Source: Rhodococcus sp. IEGM 1379 (GTDB taxonomy: Bacteria > Actinomycetota > Actinomycetes > Mycobacteriales > Mycobacteriaceae). From it: a DNA stretch of 64,000 bases. The notes beneath the pieces are model-generated. The model saw only the letters and a program-made list of their open reading frames with translations, was not told the origin of the DNA and did no database searches. The stretch is from contig NZ_JASHKR010000001.1 of the NCBI RefSeq assembly GCF_030056815.1, forward strand, positions 216,082-280,081, written 5' to 3'. Positions 7,794 through 16,445 of the stretch are shown in pieces. The translations under genes and the position numbers were made by a program. Positions within the stretch are counted from its first letter, which is position 1. Every line of letters begins with the position of its first letter.

Positions 7794-9083
7794 TCAGTGC
7801 CTGGGTCCGCCTTCTGGCGGCTGATCCTGGTACGGGTACTTCTGCTGGAACTCTTCACGATCGGACTGCAAGGGAAGCTGTCCGGGGAAGGCACTCTCTC
7901 CCGCCGGTGGGAGTGCTGGCTCGGTGAATCCCGAAGCCGGAGCCTGCGGAGCAGTGTCACGAAGCGATCGAACAGCCGCCGCCGGATCCTCGACGGGTGT
8001 ACGAGCAGCAACTTCCGCTGCGCGCACAGTTTCCGCGATGGCCGGATCAGACTTGGTCTCGAACCACTCTGCTACCTCGGCAGAATCGTCCTCAGGCTTG
8101 GGGAGATCCGCGTCGGCCGTCGACGGCTCGTAGCGGAATACGCCATCCTGACCCTGTGCACCAAGGGTTGTCGCGAAACCCTTGAGCGCATCGCCGAAGT
8201 CGCTCGGAACGAGCCACACCTTGTTGGCATCGCCCTGCGCCATTTGCGGCAACGTCTGAAGGTACTGGTACGCAAGCATTTCCGGGGTCGGCTTGCCCGC
8301 CTTGATTGCGGCAAAGACCTTCTCGATGGCCTTGGCCTCACCCTGCGCCTGCAGGTATTTGGCAGCGCGATCACCTTGTGCACGAAGGATCTGCGACTGA
8401 CGCTCACCCTCAGCGTTGAGGATGGAGGCCTGCCTGTTGCCCTCAGCCGAAAGGATCTGACTCTGCTTGGCGCCCTCGGCGGTCTTGATCGCAGATTCGC
8501 GATGACCCTCAGCAGTCAGAATCATGGCGCGCTTCTCACGATCGGCCTTCATCTGCTTTTCCATCGACTCCTGAATCGACGGCGGTGGATCAATGCTCTT
8601 GAGTTCCACACGTGCGACGCGCAAGCCCCAACGTCCGGTTGCTTCGTCGAGTACACCGCGAAGCTGACCGTTGATGGAATCACGCGAGGTCAGTGTCTCT
8701 TCCAGCGTCATACCGCCGACGACGTTACGGAGCGTCGTCGTGGTCAACTGCTCGACCGCGGCAATGTAGTTGCTGATCTCGTAGACCGCTGCCTGCGGGT
8801 TGGTGACCTGGAAGTACACGACGGTATCGATGGACAGCGTCAGGTTGTCCTGGGTGATCACCGGTTGCGGTGGGAACGACACGACGCGTTCGCGCAGATC
8901 AACCTTTGCCCGCACTCGGTCCGCAAATGGAATCAAGAACGTGAGCTGACCCGATACCGTCTTCGAGTACCGGCCGAGCCGCTCGATAACCGCGGCCTCA
9001 GCCTGCGGCACCAGTGCTACCGACTTCGCGACCACCAAGATCACGAAAAGCACCACCACACCGAGCACTATGAGTGCTGCCAT
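7794..9083 (-). CDS. SPFH/Band 7 (stomatin-like) protein
   Basis: 429 residues. An N-terminal membrane helix (about 3-25) is followed by the SPFH domain (VPQAEAAVIERLGRYSKTVSG, DTVVYFQVTNPQAAVYEISN). A long coiled coil follows with five near-repeats of AEGxRQSxIL (about residues 185-245), and then a Pro/Glu-rich disordered tail. These proteins oligomerise on the membrane and organise lipid microdomains. The gene lies 2 bp after NfeD on the same strand, the classic partner arrangement, as in Rv1487/Rv1488. The tail after residue 320 is longer than in minimal stomatins. Confidence 0.93.
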   Translation of the reverse strand: MAALIVLGVVVLFVILVVAKSVALVPQAEAAVIERLGRYSKTVSGQLTFLIPFADRVRAKVDLRERVVSFPPQPVITQDNLTLSIDTVVYFQVTNPQAAVYEISNYIAAVEQLTTTTLRNVVGGMTLEETLTSRDSINGQLRGVLDEATGRWGLRVARVELKSIDPPPSIQESMEKQMKADREKRAMILTAEGHRESAIKTAEGAKQSQILSAEGNRQASILNAEGERQSQILRAQGDRAAKYLQAQGEAKAIEKVFAAIKAGKPTPEMLAYQYLQTLPQMAQGDANKVWLVPSDFGDALKGFATTLGAQGQDGVFRYEPSTADADLPKPEDDSAEVAEWFETKSDPAIAETVRAAEVAARTPVEDPAAAVRSLRDTAPQAPASGFTEPALPPAGESAFPGQLPLQSDREEFQQKYPYQDQPPEGGPRH

Positions 9084-9085
9084 TT

Positions 9086-9517
9086 TTAAGGTCCCCTCCA
9101 GACAACTGCTGTTGCGCCGTTGATTTCCATCACCGTCACCGTGGTGCCCGGCGGGTACACCTCGGAGCTATCGAGGGGACGAGCCGTCCATACTTCGCCG
9201 TTCAGTTTGACCTGACCGGCGTGCTCTCCCACCTCTTCGAGAACGATGGCGTGTTTGCCTTCGAGTGCCTGGATTCCCATCGCAGTGGGCGGCGGGGTGC
9301 CGAAGCGTCGCAACAGAAAAGGCCGAACGACCAAGATCAATGCTGCCGACGACACACCGAACATCACGGCATCTACCCACACGGGAAAATCCGTGACCGA
9401 ACTGAATCCGGCAGTAGCCAACGCGCCACCGGCGAGCATCAGCAGGAAAAAATCTCCTACCAGTGCTTCGGCGCCGGCGAGCACGAGTGCCCCGATAAGC
9501 CAAATAAGTGCAGCCAC
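9086..9517 (-). CDS. NfeD-family membrane protein
   Basis: 143 residues. It has an N-terminal hydrophobic block of three to four helices (MAALIWLIGALVLAGAEALVG to AALILVVRPFLL) and a C-terminal OB-fold domain (ALEGKHAIVLEEVGEHAGQVKLNGEVWTA, GTTVTVMEINGATAVVW). This is the short NfeD1b type without the protease domain, which anchors and assists stomatin-like proteins. It is first in a two-gene operon with the SPFH protein. Confidence 0.92.
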   Translation of the reverse strand: MAALIWLIGALVLAGAEALVGDFFLLMLAGGALATAGFSSVTDFPVWVDAVMFGVSSAALILVVRPFLLRRFGTPPPTAMGIQALEGKHAIVLEEVGEHAGQVKLNGEVWTARPLDSSEVYPPGTTVTVMEINGATAVVWRGP

Positions 9518-9559
9518 AACACCATCTAACCAGAATGTGTGACTCGGGCCGCGCCTGCG

Positions 9560-10453
9560 TCAGTTCGGTTCGGTCACGAAATCGACAAGTTGCTCGACAG
9601 CACCGATAAGTGGAGCTTCCAAATCACGAAAGCTCTCGACGGCGTTGTAGACACGTCGCCAGCCCTCCTGAGTTGTTCCCCAACCGAGTTCGCGGCAGAT
9701 TCCGGTCTTCCAGTCCTCACCACGCGGAATCTTCGGCCACGCAGCGATTCCCACAGCCTTAGGACGCACCGCTTCCCAGACGTCGATATACGGGTGTCCG
9801 GTCACCAACACATTCGGACCGAGCCCCTGCGTCAACTGCGTTTCCTTCGAGCCTGTGACGAGGTGATCCACCAGGACACCCACCCGTCTGCCGGGACCGG
9901 GGCCGAACTCGGCGAGGCGCTCCCCCAGATTGTCGAGGCCCTCGAGGTGTTCAACCACAACACCTTCCACGCGCAAGTCGTGTCCCCACACTCGCTCCAC
10001 CAGGGCCGCGTCGTGGACACCTTCCACCCAGATCCGGCTCGGCAGCGCTGTGCGAGCGCGCAATCCTTCGACCCGAGTCGAACCCGAAGCGGACCGCGCA
10101 GCCTTCGCCGAGGCAGCCTTGGGCACCGGACGCACCAACGTCACCGGTGAACCGTCGATGAGGAACGCCGCCTCACGCATCGCGAACAATCGGGTCCGGG
10201 ACCGTCCGTCCTCGAGTCGCACGAAATCGCCGTCGTAGGTTCGCTCGAACCCGACTACCGCACCGCAGAATCCCGTCGCCACGTCTTCGACAACGAGGTC
10301 GCGTTCGGCCGCTACCTGGGGCGTCACACGCTTCTGGGCGCGGGTGTGGCCCGCAAAAATGTCACCGTATCCATTACCGCTCACGCCGAATAACGCTAGG
10401 TCACGATGCCCGCGCCGCACAGGTTGCCACGCCGAACTAAACTCCTCTGACAT
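9560..10453 (-). CDS. DUF3097 family protein
   Basis: 297 residues from ATG at 10453 (MSEEFSSAW). The family blocks are clear: VTPQVAAERDLVVEDVATGFCGAVVG, RLEDGRSRTRLFAMREAAFLIDG, RIWVEGVHDAALVERVWGHDLRVEGVVVEHLEGLDNL, and GRRVGVLVDHLVTGSKE. The central part resembles a Toprim-like fold (the DHLVTGSKE region), but no activity is established. It is widely conserved in Actinobacteria. The start shares bases with the divergent gene: its ATG at 10453-10451 overlaps the plus-strand ATG at 10452-10454. The longer frame upstream would run through that gene and is rejected. Confidence 0.85.
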   Translation of the reverse strand: MSEEFSSAWQPVRRGHRDLALFGVSGNGYGDIFAGHTRAQKRVTPQVAAERDLVVEDVATGFCGAVVGFERTYDGDFVRLEDGRSRTRLFAMREAAFLIDGSPVTLVRPVPKAASAKAARSASGSTRVEGLRARTALPSRIWVEGVHDAALVERVWGHDLRVEGVVVEHLEGLDNLGERLAEFGPGPGRRVGVLVDHLVTGSKETQLTQGLGPNVLVTGHPYIDVWEAVRPKAVGIAAWPKIPRGEDWKTGICRELGWGTTQEGWRRVYNAVESFRDLEAPLIGAVEQLVDFVTEPN

Positions 10454-11270
10454 GAGTTCCCCCAGCGCAACACTCACAGTGTGGGCAGCGTCATGGCTGG
10501 CCGGTGACAGTGCGCCGGACGACGTCATCGACGCACTCGCGGCGTGGGCGCCAATGCATCTGATCGGTGCCGCCGACGCCGATACCGCCTCAGCTCTCGG
10601 GCTCGACTGGCCTGGCATCACCGACGGCGGCGCCCCGATGTTGCTCCGCGTACTACGACGCGCCGGTAACATCTCACCGGCCGAATTGCGATTAGTGCTG
10701 CCCGCTGCCGGCGATGTCCGAGGCCTACCGGCCCGAACGGATTTTGCCGACGCTGCCTTATTCACCGGTCAAGGCGTGTTGGTCGGTGAACCGGGATCTG
10801 CCGGGTTCGGTCTGGTTCCGGTTGTCGAGGGACCCGACGTTCTGCGGTGGACTGTGTACTCCGTCCCGAACGTATCCGGTCCGGCTGAACACATCGGGTT
10901 GGGTGAGGCTGAATACTCGATGCGCGAGGCCGTCCGCAACGCCGCAGCGGCCCTGCTGCAATTGCAGACGGTTCCCACGGGCACACCCACCGACGACGCT
11001 CGTGCCAGAATCGCCGACGCCCTCTCCGAGCACGCCCATCACCGATACCCGGAATCGCTCTCGTCCCGAGCCCTGCGCGTCCTTGACAGCGCCGATCAAG
11101 TTGCCGCGATATTGACTGTGGCGGAACATGATTCCACCAACGAGGCGCCGAGCGTATCTGCCATCCATGCCCGCGAATCAATGTTGCGACCGTTGTGGGC
11201 CGCAGTCCGATCAGCCCGAATGGCAGCGGCGGCAAGCGTGGCAACCCACCACCCGGCCAGCGGACAATAG
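10452..11270 (+). CDS. Conserved actinobacterial hypothetical protein
   Basis: 272 residues from ATG at 10452 (MSSPSATLTVWAASWLAGDS). Soluble and Ala-rich, with no membrane segment. Blocks such as VIDALAAWAPMHLIGAAD, MLLRVLRRAGNISPAELRLVLPAAGDVRGLP and GLGEAEYSMREAVRNAAAALLQLQTV look conserved and GC-rich at third positions. No known domain is recognised. It is divergent from DUF3097 with overlapping start codons, so both are probably translated from leaderless or nearly leaderless transcripts. Function unknown. Confidence 0.8.
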   Translation: MSSPSATLTVWAASWLAGDSAPDDVIDALAAWAPMHLIGAADADTASALGLDWPGITDGGAPMLLRVLRRAGNISPAELRLVLPAAGDVRGLPARTDFADAALFTGQGVLVGEPGSAGFGLVPVVEGPDVLRWTVYSVPNVSGPAEHIGLGEAEYSMREAVRNAAAALLQLQTVPTGTPTDDARARIADALSEHAHHRYPESLSSRALRVLDSADQVAAILTVAEHDSTNEAPSVSAIHARESMLRPLWAAVRSARMAAAASVATHHPASGQ

Positions 11271-11548
11271 CGAACCATTGCGCCTAAGCATGTCGATGTG
11301 GACGCCGCTGTCAGGTTCCCGGATTAAGAAAATGGCGCTTTTCACACGCATGTTCACATGATCGACTCCGGCCGCTCCCCCAATGCCGATATCCGGTGCT
11401 GGATACCTGGCTAAAATGCCGCGAACAAAAGACAACTGAGTGAACGGCAGGTTAACGTCGTCATTGGCCCGGCCTTTTGAGTTGAACGGGCGTCCACTTA
11501 GGTGTTTGCTTGCCAGCGCACCGAACCGAATCGACCAAGAGGCCTGTG

Positions 11549-12637
11549 ATGGAATCCAACCCAATAGATCGCCGCAAATTCTTGGCCTGTGCCGCCGTCA
11601 CGGGGGCAGCCATACCCGTGGCAGCGATGGCGTCGGGAATCGCAAACGCCACCGATTTCAACAATGTCGCCGCAGACAACGGCAAGTTCCCTTTTCCCAC
11701 CGACAACGACCTTCGAGTGCTCCTCACCGGGGACGCCGGCACTGGTACGCCTGCACAATGGGCAGTTGCCGATGCGATCAGAGAACTACATACCCGCGAA
11801 ACGCTCTCGATGGCACTAGGTCTCGGCGACAACATTTACGAGCTCGGCCCCAACGGAGTCGACGACGGTCAGTTTGCCGCGAAATTCGAGGATCCTAACC
11901 ACGCTCTCGATTTTCCGTGGGCGATGGCGTTGGGCAATCACGACAACAGTGCTGTTTTTCCGGGCGACGGTGGATGGTTGTTGCGAGGGGACGACGAGGT
12001 GGCCTACCACTCTCGCTCGCGCCGTTGGTGGATGCCGAGCCGGTACTACTCGGTGCGCGTGCCGGAGGAAAATCCGGTCGTAGAGTTCTTCGTTCTGGAT
12101 CTCAACCCGCTCGCAGCATCCCTGCCGCCGCTGTTTGTGCAATATTGGGCAGTGGACGGGCAATACATGAATGAGCAACGCGCATGGCTGGATGCGGCGA
12201 TCGACGCGTCGCCGGCGAAGTGGAAGATCGCGTGTGCCCACCATCCGTACCTGAGCAACGGGTCGCACGGTGATGCCGGCGAGTACGACGGCATCCCGAT
12301 CGAACCGATGAACGGCGTGCACGCCAAGCGGTTCTTCGAAGAAGATGTCGTCGGACGTTGCCAATTGATCCTTTCGGGCCACGATCATTCGATGCAGGTA
12401 CTCGAGCCGACTATCGAGTCGAAGGGCACCCGGCAGATCGTCTCCGGCGCGACTGCGAAGAACAGCCACGGTAAGGCCGGGCCTCGGGCCGACGATCGTC
12501 GCACCCTCTTTCAGAACTTCACCGACGTCGGGTTCATGGTGATGGATCTGAACGCCGACGAGGTGCGACTGCGAACCTATACAGTCGATATCGCGACTGG
12601 GGCCTCAACTCTCGCATTCGACCGTCGCCTCATCTGA
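11549..12637 (+). CDS. Tat-exported metallophosphoesterase (purple acid phosphatase-like)
   Basis: 362 residues from ATG at 11549 with AAGAGG upstream. The N-terminus carries a twin-arginine signal (DRRKFLACAAVTGAAIPVAA), so it should be exported folded. Metal-binding motifs of the calcineurin-like fold appear in order: GDAGTGT, GLGDNIYE, ALGNHDN, CAHHPYLSNGSH and SGHDHSMQVLE. It is likely a phosphatase of the purple-acid-phosphatase type acting outside the membrane; the substrate is unknown. The upstream 11271-11548 is non-coding and may hold its promoter. A hairpin follows the stop. Confidence 0.9.
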   Translation: MESNPIDRRKFLACAAVTGAAIPVAAMASGIANATDFNNVAADNGKFPFPTDNDLRVLLTGDAGTGTPAQWAVADAIRELHTRETLSMALGLGDNIYELGPNGVDDGQFAAKFEDPNHALDFPWAMALGNHDNSAVFPGDGGWLLRGDDEVAYHSRSRRWWMPSRYYSVRVPEENPVVEFFVLDLNPLAASLPPLFVQYWAVDGQYMNEQRAWLDAAIDASPAKWKIACAHHPYLSNGSHGDAGEYDGIPIEPMNGVHAKRFFEEDVVGRCQLILSGHDHSMQVLEPTIESKGTRQIVSGATAKNSHGKAGPRADDRRTLFQNFTDVGFMVMDLNADEVRLRTYTVDIATGASTLAFDRRLI

Positions 12638-12651
12638 TCCATGTCGATGCA

Positions 12652-12694
12652 CACCAGGTCACCGGACTCTGATTCCGCCCGCGGTGACCTGGTG
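12652..12694. terminator. Hairpin terminator after metallophosphoesterase
   Basis: A perfect 13-bp inverted repeat (CACCAGGTCACCG at 12652-12664 with its complement at 12682-12694) with a 17-base loop, 14 bp after the stop codon. It has no T-run, as is common in high-GC actinobacteria. Confidence 0.65.
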
Positions 12695-13187
12695 CACCGA
12701 TCGCGGCACTCGCTTGCCCTTGCCGAAAGGTGGTGTTCGGCAACGCCACCACATCCGCGACGCGTGATTGCCGAGCACTCCGTGCCAAATAGTGTCCGTG
12801 AAAATCCTGCCAAATGATTCCGAGAGCCACAGGCGAAGGCCGTCTCAGGTCAGACGCACTCGAGTATGCGTTGGAGAAGGTGAAACAGGTTTCTGAGACA
12901 CACGACGATTCAACAACTGTTGCAGCTGATTTCACTCCGAAAACGATTTCTACCGCCCGATGGTCCTCGGCTGATGATCTGAACTCGCTTCTCCGATCGG
13001 TGGTGTCTCACCGATCAATGCCTCAGAACCTGCCTTGGTCTCAACAGGTCAACGCATCACCGACGATAACCGATCAACCCCAGAAAATCGGGTCCCCCAC
13101 TTCTGTCGATGTGATCGAGTCCTCCCGCCACGGCGGCCGACATTCACAGATCGCCACATGACGTGGCGCGATGTCGCCTTCAGTGAT
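12695..13187. other. Non-coding stretch
   Basis: Open frames here on both strands have no recognisable protein features and no ribosome site. An 8-bp inverted repeat (GATCGGTG/CACCGATC) lies near 12995-13016. I see no gene. Confidence 0.5.
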
Positions 13188-13490
13188 TCAACGAGGGATG
13201 AGATCCGTCAATATCCAGACACCCGCTGCCGTGAGGGCAAAGTTCATGATCAGGAAGGCGATCGGCACACCGGTACTATTTCGACTTCGTGACAACTTTT
13301 CCAGAATGCCGGAGCTCACTGCACCGACCGACAGTGCGAACATCGTGACAGCACCGTCGACGCCTCGGGCATAATCGAAAAAAGAGCTGGCCAGCAGGGC
13401 CACGCCAGTGGACGCAGCCACGCCGCACATCGCCAGAAATATGCCATGCAACTTCTCGTACTGTCGCGGGTTCAGGATAGACGTGAACAA
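13188..13490 (-). CDS. Small membrane protein, three helices
   Basis: 100 residues from ATG at 13490. It has three hydrophobic stretches: IFLAMCGVAASTGVALLASSF, AVTMFALSVGAVSSGIL and VPIAFLIMNFALTAAGVWIL. Charged residues sit between helices as expected for a real membrane protein. It stands alone with non-coding sequence on both sides. No family is recognised. The N-terminus (MFTSILNPRQYEKLHG) is short and the start has no strong ribosome site, so it may be a fragment of a longer protein. Confidence 0.5.
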   Translation of the reverse strand: MFTSILNPRQYEKLHGIFLAMCGVAASTGVALLASSFFDYARGVDGAVTMFALSVGAVSSGILEKLSRSRNSTGVPIAFLIMNFALTAAGVWILTDLIPR

Positions 13491-14007
13491 CGGATGCTCC
13501 TCGATTCTGAAGCGGCATTTTCCTGGCGAGCTACGTTAACACCCTTGGCAGATCCCCAGATGAGCCTAACGAGCACCCGAAATTGAGGCACTGCTGCCTC
13601 ATTCTTGTTGACAGACAAAGTGGTGCCCTACAATTTTCCTCAAACTTTTCGTGGAAAAGTCCTTTCTTGCCAAGCTCTTTGAATCGGATGAAGCTGAACG
13701 CGGCCCTTAAGTTGACGAATCCCCAATGCTCTAAAAGCCTCAATAGCAAAAGGACCTTCCCTCCCTGCTACTGCCGACAGATTGTGCCGTTGCACGCCAG
13801 AAGAAGCTGCGCTCCACATCAAGCCCTAGCCTGATCGTGAAGGATTTCGTTCGCTGAGCGAGCGAAATCCTTCACGATCGTCGCGGATGGTGTCGCCGCC
13901 GTTGGAGTCCCGGTGCTCCATGATGCCGTCGATCATGTAGGTGACTTGCCGCATTCCTTTCTGTCGCCAATCCCATCGTCACGCCCAAACAATGCTGAAA
14001 TGAACTT
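13491..14007. repeat. Non-coding stretch with a long inverted repeat
   Basis: No convincing gene is seen between the small membrane protein and the CGNR protein. It includes a 22-bp stem (13833-13854 with 13858-13879), perfect apart from one position that would be a G-U pair in RNA, closed by a 3-base TGA loop. It is longer than the other hairpins here and lies 130 bp before the CGNR gene. It could be a terminator or the end of a lost element. Confidence 0.6.
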
Positions 14008-14544
14008 GTGCATCTAAACCCTTACGGCGAGTATGCCGTCCTGCTTGCCGCATCGCTGGCCAACGACTGGCCAGCCGACCGAGACGGCATCGTCGAGCGG
14101 ACGCGCGACTTCGGAATGACCATGGACTTCCCCAACTCCACCGTCGACGACCATGCGGTAACCCGCGCGGTCATTGACGCCTGGCTCACGGTCGTCGACG
14201 CACGTGATCCCCAAGAACGGGCCGGCCTGCTCAACAGCCACATGGCCACAGCCACTGCGTATCCGCGGCTCACAGACCACAACGACGAAGGTTGGCATCT
14301 GCACTACCGCGACCACGACCAGACGCTTTCGCACGTGTTGCTCGCCGTTATCAGCGTCGGGACCGCGCTGCACCTCAGCACTCGCGGCATGCACCGACTC
14401 GGCAGATGCGCCGCGGGAGATGCTCCCGGTGACCCGTGCGAAAACGTCGTTGTCGACGTCACTCGCAATGGCCGCCAGCGCTATTGCTCAGTACGCTGTG
14501 CAAACCGTGCTGCCGTCCGCCGACACCGCGCCCGCACTCACTGA
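14008..14544 (+). CDS. CGNR zinc-finger domain protein
   Basis: 178 residues from GTG at 14008 (MHLNPYGEYAVLLAASLAND). The N-terminal ABATE-like domain is followed by the C-terminal zinc finger, with Cys in GRCAAGDAPGDPC and YCSVRCANRAAVRRHRARTH; CANR stands at the CGNR position. Such proteins are thought to be DNA-binding regulators of stress responses. It stands alone with no strong ribosome site, so a leaderless message is possible. The fold is clear but the regulated genes are unknown. Confidence 0.85.
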   Translation: MHLNPYGEYAVLLAASLANDWPADRDGIVERTRDFGMTMDFPNSTVDDHAVTRAVIDAWLTVVDARDPQERAGLLNSHMATATAYPRLTDHNDEGWHLHYRDHDQTLSHVLLAVISVGTALHLSTRGMHRLGRCAAGDAPGDPCENVVVDVTRNGRQRYCSVRCANRAAVRRHRARTH

Positions 14545-14652
14545 CCAACGGTTGATTGGACGGACTGAATGCCTGCCCGAATCCGCTCGACGCCCATCCA
14601 GAGTGCAGCTCGAAAATATCGATATCAACACGTCAAGCTGTACAACTGACGG

Positions 14653-14946
14653 ATGAGATCCTTCGTCTGGCGCAATCGCACCCTGATCGTTCTTGCTGTG
14701 GTGCTGGCCGTAATCGGAGGTCTGTGGTGGACGAGAACAACGGTTTTCTCGAGGACAGCTGTCGTCGCGTTCAATCCTGGAAGCCCATTCACACCGTGGC
14801 CAGAGGATGAACAGGACACGTCACCGGGCATTTCTATTCGAATGCGTTTCACTGCCGAAGATGTGCGAAAGATCGCCGACCGGGTCGCCGAAACCTATGG
14901 CGGTGAACAGGTTCACGCCGGGGGTGGTCGTGCTCATCGCGAGTAG
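14653..14946 (+). CDS. Signal-anchored protein, N-terminal part only
   Basis: The frame begins MRSFVWRNRTLIVLAVVLAV with one membrane helix, then an extracytoplasmic segment (AVVAFNPGSPFTPWPEDEQDTSPG). From about 14860 onward it lies antisense to a flavin monooxygenase fragment, so its true C-terminus is probably missing. No strong ribosome site is seen. No family is recognised. It could be the stump of a membrane-anchored protein cut by the same rearrangement that truncated its neighbour. Confidence 0.35.
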   Translation: MRSFVWRNRTLIVLAVVLAVIGGLWWTRTTVFSRTAVVAFNPGSPFTPWPEDEQDTSPGISIRMRFTAEDVRKIADRVAETYGGEQVHAGGGRAHRE

Positions 14947-15186
14947 CTGGTCGGCCAGTCCGCGGGCGTCGAGCATCTCCAGCGTTCGCGCCATGGTTGC
15001 AAAAGCGCGACTCGACGGGTTGATCGTCGGCCACCGTTCCAACACCGCTACCGAACGGCCAAGGCGCGCAAGATCTCCCGCTACTGTCATGCCTGCCGGC
15101 CCACCGCCGACCACGACTACGTCGACTTGATAGTCCGGCTTCTCACGCTGCACTACCGGGGTGTTGTTGTTCGGGCCTGTCACCAT
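14821..15186 (-). pseudogene. FAD-dependent monooxygenase, N-terminal fragment
   Basis: From ATG at 15186 the frame reads MVTGPNNNTPVVQREKPDY, then the dinucleotide-binding motif VVVVGGGPAGMTVAGDLARLG, and AVLERWPTINPSSRAFATMARTLEMLDARGLADQLL, the first ~110 residues of an aromatic-hydroxylase-type (PheA/TfdB-like) flavoprotein of normally ~500 residues. It then ends in unrelated sequence at 14821. All of the substrate domain is missing, so the fragment cannot be active. It faces another stump on the opposite strand. Confidence 0.75.
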
Positions 15187-15256
15187 CGTCGCTCCGGTCG
15201 ATAGGAGTTTCGTATGACGAGTACCCGCAAAGGTAGCTTTCAGTGCAGCGGTTGCC

Positions 15257-16420
15257 TCACTCACGCAGCGCTTGGCTGATCCGCGCGGCTTGCTTCGTGA
15301 GATGGTGACGTTCGGCGAGGTTGGGGGCAGATCGGGCGGCATCGGCATACAACTGCGCCGCAGTCAGAAAGTCGCCCGCTTTCTCGTGGAGGTACGCCGA
15401 GGCGGCGGTATGCCGGGGCAAGTCCGGATCGACCGTGGCCAAGACCGCGAGGCCGGCCACGGGGCCATCTGCCTCACCGATCGCGACAGCCCGGTTGAGT
15501 TGCACTACCGGACTGCCTGTGAGCCGGAGCAGTTCGTCGTACCAGCCGACGATCTGCACCCAGTCGGTCTCCTCGGCGCGCGGCGCGTCGGCATGCAGTG
15601 CGGCGATAGCGGCTTGGGCCTGGAACTCTCCCAGTCGGTTACGAGCCAGCGCTGCCTGCAGGATGTCGACTCCCTCAGCGATGAGCGCGATGTTCCACAA
15701 AGAACGGTCCTGCTCGGCGAGGGGCACCAGACTGCCGTCGGGCCTGGTCCGGGCCGGCCGCCGAGCGTGGTGCAACAGCATGAGCGCCAGCAGTCCCGCG
15801 ATCTCCTCGTCTTCGGTCCTCGACTTCTGCGAGGTGTCGGTCAACTGCCGGGTGAGCCGGATCGCTTCTGCCGACAAGTCGACGTCTCCGGTGTAGCCCT
15901 CGTTGAAGACCAGGTAGAGCACCCGAAAGACGGTCGCCAGGTCTCCCGGCTGATCGAACCGCACGTCACGGACAGTGCGTTTGGCCCGGCTGATCCGCTG
16001 CGCCATTGTTGCCTCCGGAACGAGGTAAGCCTGGGCGATTTGCCGGGTGGTCAAGCCGCCGACGGCACGCAACGTCAGGGCCACCGCGGAAGCCGAAGTC
16101 AGCGACGGGTGGGCGCACAAGAAGAAGAGCTGCAACGTGTCGTCGGCGATCTCCGTCGGTCCGGGTGGTGGTTCGAGGTCGAGCAGCCGCTCGCGATCGC
16201 GGCGGGAGGCCTCGGAGCGGTGGGCGTCGAGAAACTTGCGCCAGGCAACCGTCACCAACCATCCCTTCGGGTCGGACGGTGTCCGGGCCGGCCAGGTCAG
16301 CGTCGCCTGGATGAACGCTTCCTGCACGGCGTCCTCGGCCGCAGCGAAGTCAACTCCGCGGCGTACGAGGATGCCGATCACCGCGGGAGTGAGCTCCCGC
16401 AGCAGTATGTCGTCCATCAC
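15257..16420 (-). CDS. ECF sigma factor, ECF42-like with C-terminal TPR-like extension
   Basis: 387 residues. Sigma region 2 is visible in DFAAAEDAVQEAFIQATLTWP and the following WLVTVAWRKFLDAHRSE. Sigma region 4 follows in GLTTRQIAQAYLVPEATMAQRISRAKRTV. About 200 extra residues follow (LATVFRVLYLVFNEGYTGD, LLALMLLHHARRPAR, LQAALARNRLGEFQAQAAIAALHADAP, VVQLNRAVAIGEADGP), the helical extension of ECF42-type sigma factors. These have no anti-sigma factor, and the extension is needed for activity. It lies 25 bp after a DGPF-domain gene, the standard partner. Confidence 0.9.
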   Translation of the reverse strand: MMDDILLRELTPAVIGILVRRGVDFAAAEDAVQEAFIQATLTWPARTPSDPKGWLVTVAWRKFLDAHRSEASRRDRERLLDLEPPPGPTEIADDTLQLFFLCAHPSLTSASAVALTLRAVGGLTTRQIAQAYLVPEATMAQRISRAKRTVRDVRFDQPGDLATVFRVLYLVFNEGYTGDVDLSAEAIRLTRQLTDTSQKSRTEDEEIAGLLALMLLHHARRPARTRPDGSLVPLAEQDRSLWNIALIAEGVDILQAALARNRLGEFQAQAAIAALHADAPRAEETDWVQIVGWYDELLRLTGSPVVQLNRAVAIGEADGPVAGLAVLATVDPDLPRHTAASAYLHEKAGDFLTAAQLYADAARSAPNLAERHHLTKQAARISQALRE

Positions 16421-16445
16421 CGGAAATCTTCCCTGGCCGGCTCGG

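Noticed and set aside
7797..9089. Plus-strand 430-codon open frame
   Set aside because: Antisense to the SPFH protein; no domain and Arg/Leu-rich shadow composition.
12814..13161. Plus-strand 115-codon frame after the metallophosphoesterase
   Set aside because: No ribosome site, no conserved pattern, and AT-richer third positions than neighbours.
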